DNA of 64,000 nucleotides from Epiperipatus broadwayi (GCA_028023455.1 JAQFVV010000032.1:1802001-1866000); one strand, 5' to 3'; counted from the first letter of the stretch, positions 1 through 10,927 are shown. Translations and numbers: made by a program. Notes: a model not told the origin generated them from the sequence alone.

Positions 1-929
1 TGACCATTAATGCATTCTAGGGCATGAATAATTAAAAAAAACACCAATAAACAAAATATCATATTATGATTTCTGATTTTTAGAGCATTTAAGTTTGTAG
101 TTCCAAGTATATATTATCTCGGTTTTCTCTGGACTTGCTTAAATATCACTAATAGTTGCTTCTATAGTTTGACAGCTGGTAAAAAGGCTGTCCATTTTCT
201 TGGTTGTTAGATTTCTTTTTCATATTACTTAGCATACACGTGTGACAAATAATAATAATGTATTTGTTTGCAACTTTCGTTCTTTGGGAAGCATTGACAA
301 TGAGAATTCATTTTTTACAGGTAGTCCATCCTTCTCTTTCCCCTTCTTCTATAGCCGACTATTTAAATAAACATTTAGTAGGCAAAAACATTCTGAGAAG
401 TAGACCCGTCATCTCTGGTGACAAATTTAAAATTCAAATAATATATATTAAAATGAATAAACAAACAATCAGTTTCTTATTATTTTCACTCATACATAAA
501 TTCACACAAATATAGTATATGCATCATGGAATTGTGTATAAAAATATTTAAATTATTACTTTTATCTATTCTGGGTGACTTTGTTCTTTTTTTGTTACTT
601 GAGAGTTAAATATAAACTTTTTTTAAAAAAAAAAAAAAACATAAACAAATATAAGCATAATAAAAATAAACTAGGGTTTCATTTATTTATTAATACTAAA
701 TGAACTAAGTAATTCTTTTCTTTGGAATAATTGAGATTGAAGTTCATAGTGAATATGATTGGACATGTAGAATCCAATGTCTGTTGGAAATATACATGAG
801 CATGGCTGGTCATTTCCATTCCATAGGTAATTAAATGGATTCTAACAAATGTTCCTTGAACAGATAAATAATCTATTAAAATAGCATTTTTAAGTATATG
901 TATATTATATATTTTTAAATCTAAATGTA
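1..929. other. AT-rich stretch without a recognised gene
   Basis: No RNA gene or transposon ends were recognised. One short plus-strand open stretch (about 321-440) follows a good splice-acceptor-like tract and reads like a compact protein fragment; it is listed separately at low confidence. The rest is A/T-rich with homopolymer runs. Confidence 0.5.
321..440 (+). pseudogene. Possible retroelement ORF1-like protein fragment or exon
   Basis: An open frame reads roughly HPSLSPSSIADYLNKHL followed by a short basic stretch and SGDKFKI. This pattern (a loop, a helix beginning ...IADYL, then a strand) loosely resembles the small RNA-binding fold in ORF1 proteins of some non-LTR retrotransposons, but there is no diagnostic motif. 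It is preceded by TTTTTTACAG, which could serve as a 3' splice site; no convincing 5' splice site was seen downstream. The frame continues to about 515, but that part has simple composition. It may equally be chance. A protein profile search would decide it. Confidence 0.2.
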
Positions 930-992
930 ATTACAGCACATTTAAACACAGACTTTCAAGCTTTCTTAGGTCATTCATTCCATTTTATAAAT

Positions 993-1047
993 AATCACCA
1001 ATAGATGTATTTTGTGCTAAGCGCTCACTCATCAGTTGGTCAAGATC
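993..1047 (-). ncRNA. Decayed hammerhead ribozyme (type I)
   Basis: This 55-nt window aligns position by position with the intact ribozyme at 2674-2728. The CTGATGA core half is intact and helix I keeps its inner CCAA/TTGG pairing. The invariant G12 of the GAAA half is replaced by A, and helix II is broken in its middle pairs. It is probably inactive. Confidence 0.65.
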
Positions 1048-1611
1048 ATCATCTTCTATGCATATAAATATAATCAGTGCTCAGTATATATTAAGATAGC
1101 AAATCTTCAAACTTTAATGGACAGGTTTCAATCCTCTTCACTCTTCAGCTGTCCATATCAGTGACGATCTGATGATGGCATACTCAAAGCCCTTGTTTGT
1201 CAATTTAGTTGTCATACCCATGTTGATTGTAAGTTATTTTGATCCCTCATATAGTGTGGATGATCTAAGGAAGCTTGAAAATCTGGATTCAAATCCCTCT
1301 AATTACAGCTAGATTAAAAGTATATATGATGTACTTTTATTTAGATATTATTCTGTCTGTATTCTGCCCATCCTTCTTTTGTGTATTTAAATGGGCTTTA
1401 GGTCCTGCATATGAGAGATCAGAATGACTTATGGTCAACATGGGTATGATAACTAAATTGGCAAACAACGGCTTTGAACATGCTATCACCATAAATTTTC
1501 AATGATATGGACAGCTGAAGAGTTGGAGATTAAAGAGAATTGAAGCCTGTCCATTAAATTTTGAAGATTTGCTACCTTAATTTAAACCAAGCACTGATTT
1601 TATATATATAT

Positions 1612-1666
1612 GATCTGCACCAATTGATGAGTGCTGGTTCAGCATAAAATATGTTGATTAGAAATC
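1612..1666 (+). ncRNA. Decayed hammerhead ribozyme (type I)
   Basis: Aligned with the intact copies, the core reads TTGATGA (C3 changed to U) and AAAA instead of GAAA (G12 changed to A). Helix II is still nearly perfect around a GTT loop. Helix I is weakened. Both core changes abolish catalysis in known hammerheads, so this copy should be dead. Confidence 0.65.
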
Positions 1667-1775
1667 ATTTATCTTTTTTTCCATGTATGTGGTTGTGTGT
1701 ATGGATTGTATAAGATGAAGTGGATAGCATAAGGAAGCTTGAAAGTCTGCCTTCAAATCCGTCTAATTAAAATAG

Positions 1776-2103
1776 CATACATTAATTCATTTAAAATAGT
1801 TTTGCAAGTTCTTCATTAGTCAATAAATAGAGCTCTAAATTTTGTTTTAGTGAAGTTAAAATGCAGACTCAAGAGAAAACGAAAAGAAATTCTTAACTGT
1901 TGTTGATTAAGATATTATTTCAAATCTTTTTAAAAAATTGATGACCTAGTTAAGTTTTATAACCAGATTTTTTTTCTTGGCTAAGTAAATGATTACTGAT
2001 GCTTATGGTTGATCTCAGCCTGCAGCGATTCTACTTCCATATTTCTTAATTGTTTGCATCTGCAAGATAGCAATTGTAGTCCATCTTTTTCAATTTAAGG
2101 TTA
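1776..2103. other. AT-rich spacer, nothing recognised
   Basis: Between ribozyme copy 1 and the hAT element. No open frame, transposon end or RNA structure could be supported here. Confidence 0.4.
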
Positions 2104-2111
2104 ATATACTG

Positions 2112-2502
2112 CAGGGGTGCCCAACCTTTTTGCACTTAAGAGCACATTCTATAATACCAGCCAGGTGGCGGGCACCATTTATTTTTTTCAACCAGATGGC
2201 GGGCACCATTTATTTTTTCAATGTAAATTTATAATTGGATATTGTTAATAATACACATAATGTACAAAAAAATATTTATTTCAAAAATAAAATTTTAACA
2301 TATAAATAACGTTTATATTTTTACGTTGTAAAAGTGTAGTATGCCCTACAATTTGATTACAATATAATACAATAATTTATAAGAAATTTTAAAAATTAAA
2401 TTTATTTGTATCAGATAAGTAATTTTTTATCATGTTCAGATACTGGGGGCACATGTAAAATGGTCTGCAGGCACCATGGTTACCGTGGGCATAGGATCCC
2501 TG
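2112..2502. mobile_element. Non-autonomous hAT transposon, 391 bp
   Basis: The left end is CAGGGGTGCCCAACC and the right end finishes GGGCATAGGATCCCTG, imperfect inverted ends of the kind typical of hAT transposons. The flanking 8-mers ATATACTG (2104-2111) and ATATACTA (2503-2510) differ at one base, which fits the 8-bp target duplication hAT elements make. The interior holds a 31-bp direct duplication around GGCGGGCACCATTTATT (about 2159-2221) and no transposase. The element lies between two ribozyme-family palindromes and may have inserted between or into them. Confidence 0.75.
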
Positions 2503-2673
2503 ATATACTATATAATTTTTTTTTTAAATCAGAAAATGATATAGCAAATTTTGAACACTTAAAAGTAATTCTATATGAATATATATTATAAGGGACTTTC
2601 AAACTCCCTACAGCTATCCAATCCATCTTATACAACTGATATATATAACAACATACATGTGAAAAAGATAAAT

Positions 2674-2728
2674 GATCTCCAATATATGTATTTCGTGCTG
2701 AACCAGCACTCATCAGTTGATCCAGATC
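2674..2728 (-). ncRNA. Intact type-I hammerhead ribozyme
   Basis: Read on the minus strand from 2728, helix I strand GATCTGGATCAA is followed by the core CTGATGA and helix II GTGCTGGTTCAGCAC (six pairs around a 3-nt loop). Then come GAA, a very short helix III ATACATAT closed by the conserved A-U pair, the cleavage nucleotide A, and the second helix I strand TTGGAGATC. Helix I pairs as TCAA/TTGG and GATCT/AGATC, leaving a GGA bulge of the kind that makes tertiary contacts in natural type-I hammerheads. All invariant core bases (CUGAUGA, GAA, U16.1, H17=A) are present. The predicted cut is between 2683 and 2682. The short helix III resembles hammerheads described in Penelope-like elements and animal retrozymes. 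Confidence 0.88.
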
Positions 2729-3397
2729 ACCATCTCCCACACATATGTATAATCAGTGCTCAGTTTATATTAAGATAGTAAATCTTCAAACTTTAATAAA
2801 CAAGTTTCAATCCTTTCCACTCTCCAACCCTTCAGCTGTCCATATCATTGAAAATCTGAGAATGGAATGCTCAAATCCCTTGTTGATGCCAATATTATTG
2901 TCATACCCATGTTGACCTTAAATCAATCTGACCTGACCTTTCACACACAGATCTTAATGTGTTTGTTTAATTATACAGAAGAGGATGGGCAGAATACAGG
3001 CTAAATTAATTAATGTAATTATAAGGGACTTGAACTCAGATTTTCAAACATCCTAACATTCAAGTCCCTTATAATTACATTAAGTTTAGTATAGACAACA
3101 TACATGTATTTAAATATTACATATTTAGCCTGTATTCTGTCCATTCCTCTTCTGTATAATTGAGTGGACATATTAAGGTCCTATATGTGAGGGGCCAGAT
3201 TAGCTTTAGGTCAACACAGATATGATAATAATATTGGCATCAGCAAGAACTTTGATAATTCCATTCTCAGATTTTCAATGATATGGATGGCTGAAGAATT
3301 GGAGAGTGGAGAAGATTGAAGCTTGTCCATTAAAGTTTGAAGATTTGCTATCTTAATATAAACTGAGTACTGATTGTATATATGTGTGGGAGGTAGT

Positions 3398-3450
3398 GAT
3401 CTGGACCAATTGATGTGTAGGTTCAGCACAAAATGTGTATATTAGAGATC
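3398..3450 (+). ncRNA. Decayed hammerhead ribozyme (type I)
   Basis: This is the plus-arm partner of the intact minus-arm ribozyme. The core reads TTGATGT (C3 and A9 both changed) and AAA replaces GAA. Helix II has lost two bases. The outer helix I GATCT/AGATC is retained. It should be catalytically dead. Confidence 0.65.
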
Positions 3451-3550
3451 ACTTATCTTTTTTACATGCATGTATCAATTATATTAGATAGATTGGATAG
3501 CTGTAGGGAGTTTGAAAATCTGAGTTCAAGTCTCTTAGAAGCAGATTAAG

Positions 3551-5583
3551 TTTAGTATAGACAATATACTTGGCTCCAACAGGTACCAGAGTTCATCTTA
3601 GCTTAACTATTTGTAGTTTTCTGATTTTTTAAAAAAAATAATGATAAAAATAGAAGAAATTAATTAATTAGTGACTGATATATGATAATAATGTATAGTA
3701 ATTGAATATTTATTAAATTTTGCCTGATTATGTATGAAAAGTTAGTACTATGTAGTAGTTAATTTGATAAGGGTTGTAAGATAGCAAGTTTATTTAAAGG
3801 AAATATCAGGGATAATTTTAATTAATACATACTATTAAATGTATTTTTAAGTAATTATTGTTTTATTCATGTTAGATGTATAACCTATAATAAATTGATA
3901 TAAATAAACTAGAATAAATAGTATCAAATTAGTTTAAAAGTAATTTTTTAAATTTTATTAAGGCAGTATAATAATATTTAAATATTTAATTTAAATTAGC
4001 CTTTAATCTGTAAAATCTTTTCTAATGTAATATTCTTTAAATATTTTCATTTGTATTTTTTTTAAATAAGTTGTAAGTAATTATTAGTGTTCAGATGTGC
4101 ATGTACAGAGATTGTATGGAAAAAAATGAATAAATAATAATTCAACTTCAATATTGATATAAAACAAATGAATGAATAAAAAGTATTATAATTAAATATT
4201 TAAAAGTTTTGATAAATAAAACTAGTTCTAATTGTTATATTTGTTTCATTTGTATTTTATGGAATATAATATTGCTTAAAAAGAGATTAGAATTTTGTAT
4301 TAAACAGCCTCTGCTGGCTATTGTAGATATTTATTATTTAGTATTTTGTTTAGCAAGATAAGCAATTTTAAAAGAATTTAAGGATACTCAGTTTATATTT
4401 TTGTAAACCAAAATAAAGTTTAAAAAGTCAAAATATTTGTAAAAGTTTTCAGCGCTATATTGGCAATGTGTATAATAAAATTTTGTAAATATATTTTTTT
4501 ATATTGTTCTTAATAATAAACCACATTATTGTTATTTCAAAAAATTTTGTTTCTGTTTGTTTTGCTTTTATATGAAAATATTATTATTGTCTTGAGTTCC
4601 ACAATTCATAACATTTTGAGTTCCACAGTTCATAAAATTTTCAATTTAAAAGTTCATAAACATATCATAAAGTTTTATAAAATATATTTTGATACTGGTT
4701 TAAATTATAAAGCCATGCTAATTATGTGTTTCTCAGATTGAATCACAGTAACAGATAATTATATTATATCAGATATTTAATTAAATGCTCATTTGATAAT
4801 TGATTTTAAGTTATCATTATATCTTCTAGACTGAAGAATATACAATATGAGATAAAAATAAAAATATAAGTGCTTCAGAAGATTACTTATGATTTACTAT
4901 TTTAAAAGCTGCACATTATCTTTCATTGACTGCACATTATTGATCATCGTCTTATATTTGAGAATTATAGTCCATCTGCATTTGAGGTCTTTAGTAGGTT
5001 GTCTATGAGTATGGGGAATGGCATAAAAAGTACCTTTGCCCTTTTACTTGCTTGAGTAATATATTGGGTAATAGGCCATTATTCGTTTAAATTTAAATTA
5101 ATTCATTAAATTTTTAAATTAATATTTGTTTTGTTTATTGATCTATGATTGAACAATAAGGTAGCTATTTTATAGTCGGCCAAGATATCACTCCCTTGTT
5201 TATTTATCTTAGCAATCATTTAATAAGCAATTTAAACTTTTATTTTTGCACAAGAGTTTAGTTTTAAAACCCCTGAGAGTGTCTACTCTTGTTGCCTTGT
5301 TAGTTTTAATTTAGTAGAATAGTTCTTCCACCAAAGTATAATTTATTCTTATTCAGAGTGTGTGATCTGATGGTAGGCTGAGTCTAATAACCATTAACTA
5401 ATGGTTTTAAAATTATCTTTCATATTGTTTGGTGGTAGATCATTAATATGCGATAGTAGTTATATTTGGATTGATTGTGGATTTGGTCTCTATCTGATTA
5501 TACATCTCTGAATCATCATCTCTTTTCTTAAATTTATTGTAACCCCACTGAGCCCAGTCATTAAGAGTCTCTACTAAATATAA
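3551..5583. other. AT-rich stretch, nothing recognised
   Basis: Two kb with no recognisable domain, transposon end or RNA gene. The open frame at 4529-4741 has a composition expected from random AT-rich DNA and a tandem TTCATAA-like duplication near 4600-4660. Confidence 0.4.
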
Positions 5584-5964
5584 TCTTATCTTTTTCATCT
5601 CTCTCTCTCTCCTCTCTTTCTCTCTATCATATCTTCATCATCATTTTTCTCTCTCTAATAGTCTTCATCTCTCCCATCTCGAATATTCTTTACACTTTTC
5701 TTCTACTAATAATTTTCTCCCTCTTCTTCATTTTCATCTTTCACTCTCATTACCATTTCATCTTTCTCTCATCTTCCTCATCATCTCTTTCTCTAGTCAT
5801 CATCTCTAATACTCTTCTTCTCTTCATCTTTTCTTTACACTTTTCTCTTCATCTTTTCTTCATGTCTTCATTTCTTCTTTACCCCCTCCGCCATCTTCAT
5901 TTCTTTCTCTCTCTTCCTTTCATTTTTCTTATTTTCCTACACCCCACTCTCTCTCTCTCTCTCT
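5584..5964. repeat. Polypyrimidine tract (TC/TTC-rich), about 380 bp
   Basis: The plus strand is almost entirely C and T for about 380 bases, with runs of (TC)n at the start and end and TTCATC-like interruptions. Such strand-asymmetric tracts can form triplex DNA; that role is not shown here. It is followed by a (TA)n run at about 5981-5998. Confidence 0.85.
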
Positions 5965-6555
5965 ATTTATTATTGTTACAATATATATATATATATAGAC
6001 AATGTTTGGATTTATGACATGTAATAGTGCATGTGAATCCTTAAATGTGTATCCATGCATACAAACTTATACTTTAATAAAAGTAAAATGAACACAGACA
6101 AAATTTTCATATATTTATTTAAAATAAGATTTGGAATTACTGAAATATTGATTAATTATATAATAATATTTCTGAATATTTTGAAATTACAAATTATTTA
6201 AAATTAATACAAAAAAAGGAATCTATTTAATTCAAGTATTTTGATTTATTCCTGATTTTGAAAAAATTCTAAATTTTTAATGTAACAAAAAAAATAGTTT
6301 TTGTCTAATATAATATTTTTTTTGTAATATACATTTAATTAGAGATTAATTCTAATATGCTTTTATGTGAAGAATTAAAAAATAATTTTTCAATTAAGAA
6401 ACTTTTTGGTTTTGCTGAATGTAAATTAAAAAATAAAATTATTGTAATTTAGTTAAAGTGAATAACTATTAATTCAAATACTGTTAATTCAAAAACTTCT
6501 ATTATCTAAACAAAATTACCAAGTATGAAAAGAAAAAATACATAGTTACATATGT
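5965..6555. other. AT-rich stretch with a short (TA)n run
   Basis: Apart from the (TA)n microsatellite at about 5981-5998, no feature was recognised. Confidence 0.4.
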
Positions 6556-6559
6556 TGTA

Positions 6560-6710
6560 AATCATTTTTCACATGTATGTGGTCATATGTATCGGTTGTA
6601 TAAAATGGAGTGGATGACTGAAGGGAACTTGAAATTCTGGGTTCAAATCCCCTCTAATTCCATCTAGCTTACATATATACTATACTTGTATTTAAATATT
6701 ATAGTTAAAT
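6560..6710 (+). repeat. Ribozyme-family repeat, 5'-truncated (tail only)
   Basis: Homologous to the part of the family that lies just downstream of the ribozyme: it starts at the TTTTTCACATGTATG motif and runs through the tail containing GGGTTCAAATCCCC (a B-box-like motif) and on to the TATACTTGTATTTAAATATT extension. The hammerhead itself is missing. The truncation point lies a few bases downstream of where the ribozyme would cut. Confidence 0.65.
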
Positions 6711-6983
6711 TTTTCTTAATAACTTTCATAAAGTCTTTTATAAGTAATGGATTTAATTTTGATGAGATTATTATAAAATAGACAGCTCATTTGCTATTAA
6801 TTTTCATGTTGGTTGAATTTAAACTTTTGGAGAAATATAGTGATGATTTTTAGTGCACTATATGTTTGTACCAGATAGCAATTTTTGTAACTGAAGTTTG
6901 AAGATTATGAAAAATTAACTGGTTTGAGGATTTTCAACAATACTTTGTCAAATTTCTTAATCAAAATATATAATCCACATCAA

Positions 6984-7053
6984 GCGTTGGTGGCCGAGTG
7001 GTTAGCACAGCTGCCTTATAAGCAGTTGTCCCGGTTCGCTTCTTGGCTGATGC
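6984..7053 (+). repeat. tRNA-like SINE head or tRNA pseudogene
   Basis: Seventy bases fold like a tRNA. The A box is TGGCCGAGTGGTTAGC. The anticodon arm is CTGC-CTTATAA-GCAG with UAU in the anticodon position, and the B box is GGTTCGCTTC (about 7033-7042). The 7-bp acceptor stem GCGTTGG/CTGATGC relies on several G-U pairs. The weak T stem argues against a working tRNA-Ile(UAU) gene and for a tRNA-derived SINE head. A (TCA)n run and an RTE 3' end follow at once. Confidence 0.55.
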
Positions 7054-7068
7054 TTTGACACATGAATA

Positions 7069-7145
7069 TATATCATCATCATCATCATCATTATCATCAA
7101 CCATTATCAATCCACTGCAGGATGAAGGTAATCCAGGTAAAAAGA
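7069..7145 (-). mobile_element. RTE-type LINE 3'-end fragment
   Basis: The (ATC)n run and the following CAACCATTATCAATCC block match the 3' ends of the RTE copies at 10956 and 31140, here in minus orientation. Only about 75 bp of the element remains. It abuts the tRNA-like head at 6984-7053 tail to tail. Confidence 0.6.
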
Positions 7146-8640
7146 GGTTCCAGTAATAAACTGCTTAAATAGCATTCCTTGTGTTTCTACTATTGTTTTT
7201 ACAAGATGAAAAAAATGGGTAGTGAGTAAAATATATATTAATATTGACATTATTTTTTCAAAACTAATTAATGAAAATCTATTTTTATTTATTGCTCAAA
7301 AGAAACAGTATTTAATCTGGATTATATTGAATTGTTTTAAGAGTAACATTCTAAAAATTTTCCATAACCTTTTCTATGTATTCTTAAATGCGTAATTTCT
7401 AAATAATAATTTACAAGATTAAGAACAATAAATAAAATGAATTATATTAATTACATTACTAAATATTTTACGCTATTATTATAAATAAAATATTTTTCTC
7501 TGTCGCCCTTTTATTTCTAAACTATCATGCCCTTCGATCGAATTACATTTGTTTAATATAATAATAAATTCCAAGAATAAGATGATAAAATGTAAACACA
7601 TCATTTTTGTTATTATTAATAAAATTTATTGTTGCCAATTCTATTTATGCATAAATACACCAATTATATACATACATTTCATCCACAAATATATGTAAGA
7701 TGTGTATAGTGTGATATATTTTAAATAAAATATCACCGCGCTTAATTTATTTTTAGCGCGAATAAACAAAAATATTGATACAGTACTTTATTTAAAACGA
7801 AAATAAACTAATTATTATCTTAATTTATTGGATATAAAATATGTTTTATATATACAGTATTACTAAACAAATTTTAATGTAGGAATTTGTATTTCATGAA
7901 TTTGCTTGTTTCTTAGAACTAAACATTTTTATTTACGAATTCAGATTGCTAATAGTACATTCACAATACATATATAATATTTAACGGATATTGAGAAAGC
8001 AATATTTTAATGTGTGGAATTTTCCGTTTATAATTATTTAATTTCGAATGATTATAAACGAAAAACGCTATATATAAAAATATATCCATAGATATAACAA
8101 ATTGTTATCTAAAGTGCTTGATAATTATTTGTAATCAATCAAATCTTTTCAGTCTAGAACGCATTCAAAGCTTATTATAAATCTTGAATTATCTTTTAAT
8201 GTGAACTTTTCCACAACAATCTCTTTCGCTATTCTATGTTGAAATTCTCTAGCTCATCTGATGAATCAGAGTTTTTCAAATGCAAGTATAGTTGGGAGAT
8301 TGTTTTGGAAATTTTCACGCTGAGTGACAATTCACTATTTATAACAAGCTTTAAAGAATGCATTGCAAATATAAAAAATTATGTTTTCCATCCTCTAAAT
8401 TGCCTGCAATACCAACTCTAAATCAATGTATGTGTTGCATAGTGATATAGTTTAGCTATATGCCACATAAAATTTTAAGTGCTAGCATGTCTAGGCCACT
8501 AATTATATCATGAAATGTGATGGTGTGTTTTGTATTTTTTGTAGTTCATCTTTAATGCTCTTTCTCCCATCACAAAATCTTGACAACCAATTGTGTCTTG
8601 TGGTTTTACTATCACATTTTAGTAGTTGTTATTTTGCCCA
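7146..8640. other. AT-rich stretch, nothing recognised
   Basis: No protein motif, transposon end or RNA gene seen. The small open frame at 8236-8421 has no recognisable domain and no splice-site context. Confidence 0.4.
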
Positions 8641-8754
8641 ATTTAAATAAGTGTAATGTTAGCACATTGATTTATCTAGGTTAAGGTGTGAAATAAACTG
8701 TTATATTTCACATCATAATTCATGACCTGGATATACTAACATCTTAACATTTTT

Positions 8755-8880
8755 GTGGTTAATAGCTAAATTATATTACTGTGGGCCACATTTGTTGATT
8801 CAGAGGTGGCATATCAGCCAAATTGGAAAGAGAACCAAACATTACTAGTCATTTTGCATTGAGACACATTTTTATATATA
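8755..8880 (+). repeat. Diverged dispersed repeat, copy A
   Basis: The segment with TAGCTAAATTATATT followed by TTGATTCAGAGGTGGCAT is similar to 17725-17840 in the same orientation. The family is not identified and its ends are unclear. Confidence 0.45.
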
Positions 8881-10735
8881 AATATGTGTGTATAAGATGT
8901 TACAATTGTCACAAGCAGATTGTTACTAATTTAAATTATATAAATGGTGTCATCTTAGAATAAATTTTAAAGTTTGAATGTCAAAGTTTTAAAAGTAATG
9001 TACAACTTTAGCATAACAACCATTATGTAAAATATTACATATTGTGCTTTGAGGATTATATAAGTTATGTAATCCTAGTTTTAGGTTATATCGAGAAAAT
9101 AAGATTTTGATAAAATAAATATTTTGATGTGATCCTAAAAAAAGACTAATGGCATTTCATTAGAGAATCATAGCACATAGCAATAGTCATTTTTCCTTTT
9201 CAGATTTAACTGTCTGAAAAAATTATAAAACAAAAGCTTCCTGTAAACAATATGTCTTGTGACGTAATAATTATAATTAGGAAATAGATTAAATTATATT
9301 TTGCAATAGCAATATATTAATATGTAATTTTGTATTAAATATAATAAATTTAAACTGGAATTAATCTTGTAAAATTTGCTAAACTAATATTCATTTATAA
9401 AGATTATTAAAGAATAGCCAGCTTACAATGTGTTCTATGTATTCATTATTCCTAATAGAATATATACTATAGTTTATATATAAATGTAAATTTTCAACTA
9501 ATTAACTAAGATTAAGATTTATTTTAAGTTATTTCAATTTTATTTTATAAATACATATATAAACATAAGAATTAAAAACTCTGAATATGTATATCCTAAA
9601 CATTTACAAATTAGACTTTACATAGCCATTTAATAAATATGCAAACAATATTGTCCTTGATCAACTTACTAATTAGATTTAAAAAATAGATTAATCACAG
9701 AGTGCATTCTTTGCAAGTTTAATTAGTAACACTCGAAATTCTAATAAGTGTTTATTATGGTATGCATAGTCAGTCTATAATTCTTAAAATATAATTATAT
9801 ATTCTTATTATTACATATTTAATAGCTGGTACTTATTTATGGTTCTTAAAATTAATAGAATATGTATAATAAATAATTTAGCGGCACTATAAATATGAAA
9901 CTAATTGAAGTGTTTAAGTCTTTAAAGTGCCACCTATTATAATTTTTAATTTATTCTATATATATTAACATATGATGGAAAATTGAGCCAATTGTTGTAG
10001 ATATTTCATGCATCAGTTTTTATCAATGACTAACATCTCCATCAGCATAGCAATACTATTTTTATTCAAATATCACTAATTCAATCTATTTGATATTAAA
10101 TAATACTCCTAATGTATACATTCAAACTTTAATATTAAATAAATAAGGGCAACATAGTTTTGTTGAAGTGGTTATCAGTCATATTCAAAGAAAGTTGATA
10201 AATGCAGTTGCTTGAAAAACATGATTTATTATGAATGGTTCAATTTTTATATCATGTGGCAAGAATAGAATAAGATAGAAAATATGATAAACAACACTTC
10301 AAAGTTTTAATATCTCTTCATTTAGTTACACAAAAATATTCACTCATACACATATATGAAATTGTAGTAGAGCTAACCAAATTCTCTGCTTTGTTTTTAT
10401 ATATATTTAATTGCCAAGCAAAGTTATTATTTAACATTTTATCACTTGACCTATATTTAATTATTAATGCCTAATTAGGTATGATTTCATAATTGGCTGT
10501 GCTATGTTTACACCTTTAACCAACATTAATTCCACTCCAAAAGTTTTAACATATTTGGCAAATTTAGTTTTATTTATATTGAAAAATGTAAAGAATAAAT
10601 GATCCACTCCATTCTTTAATTTGCTAAATGCATTTTAGAATATTTGTTTAATTATTTCATAGCTAATGGAAATTTTATTAGTTCTGCTCTATTTTAATAT
10701 ATATTTATTTGATATGTGAAGTTTTTATTTAATAT
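8881..10735. other. AT-rich stretch, nothing recognised
   Basis: Almost 1.9 kb of A/T-rich sequence with no credible open frame or repeat terminus. Confidence 0.4.
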
Positions 10736-10739
10736 ATAT

Positions 10740-10895
10740 AATATTTAAATATAAGTATATTGACTATACTGAACTGAATGTAATTAGAAGGGATTTGAAC
10801 ATGTCTGTGATCATGGTTATTAGTTGTGTAAGATAAAGTGGATAATGGTAGGGATCTTGAAAGTTTGAGTTCAAATCCCTTCTAATATATTAATA
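10740..10895. repeat. Ribozyme-family tail fragments, inverted
   Basis: 10740-10800 is a minus-strand tail with its TTTAAATATAAGTATATTGA extension, and 10800-10895 is a plus-strand tail ending in GAGTTCAAATCCCTTCTAAT. The two tails face each other as in the palindromic copies at 0.9-3.5 kb, but both lack the hammerhead. Confidence 0.6.
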
Positions 10896-10927
10896 TATTG
10901 TAATGCTCACAATATATGATATAAAAC

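Larger units (their letters stand above)
930..1775. repeat. Hammerhead-ribozyme repeat, inverted head-to-head partial dimer (copy 1)
   Basis: The left part (about 930-1253) is a minus-strand copy and the right part (about 1254-1775) a plus-strand copy of the same repeat, so the region can fold back on itself. Matching landmarks are the inverted segments around 1080-1235 and 1440-1600. The plus part starts with the tail of one monomer (1254-1312, ending in a GGATTCAAATCC B-box-like motif). It runs straight into a second monomer whose equivalent tail lies at 1720-1770; the shared motif GGAAGCTTGAAA occurs at 1269 and 1733, a head-to-tail period of about 464 bp. Each arm holds a decayed hammerhead (993-1047 minus, 1612-1666 plus). 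No protein is encoded. Confidence 0.75.
2585..3550. repeat. Hammerhead-ribozyme repeat, inverted head-to-head dimer (copy 2)
   Basis: About 960 bp with long inverted arms: 2588-3000 on the left matches the complement of 3115-3540 on the right, including AGCTATCCAATCCATC near the left end and its complement near 3505. Each arm is a monomer with a hammerhead (minus at 2674-2728, plus at 3398-3450) and a tail with a TTCAA motif. The centre (3013-3082) holds two further tail ends facing each other, so each arm also has a head-to-tail junction. The plus-strand motif TAAGTTTAGTATAGACAA recurs at 3081 and 3547, a 466-bp monomer period. A small open frame on the minus strand of the right arm is not credible as protein. 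Confidence 0.8.

Noticed and set aside
3211-3429. 72-residue minus-strand frame
   Set aside because: It lies wholly within the right arm of the inverted ribozyme repeat and is not preserved in the equivalent left arm or in copy 1.
8245-8290. CTGATGA motif near 8251 as another hammerhead
   Set aside because: The following ATCAGAG makes a small palindrome with it, and there is no GAAA half or helix II at the required distance.
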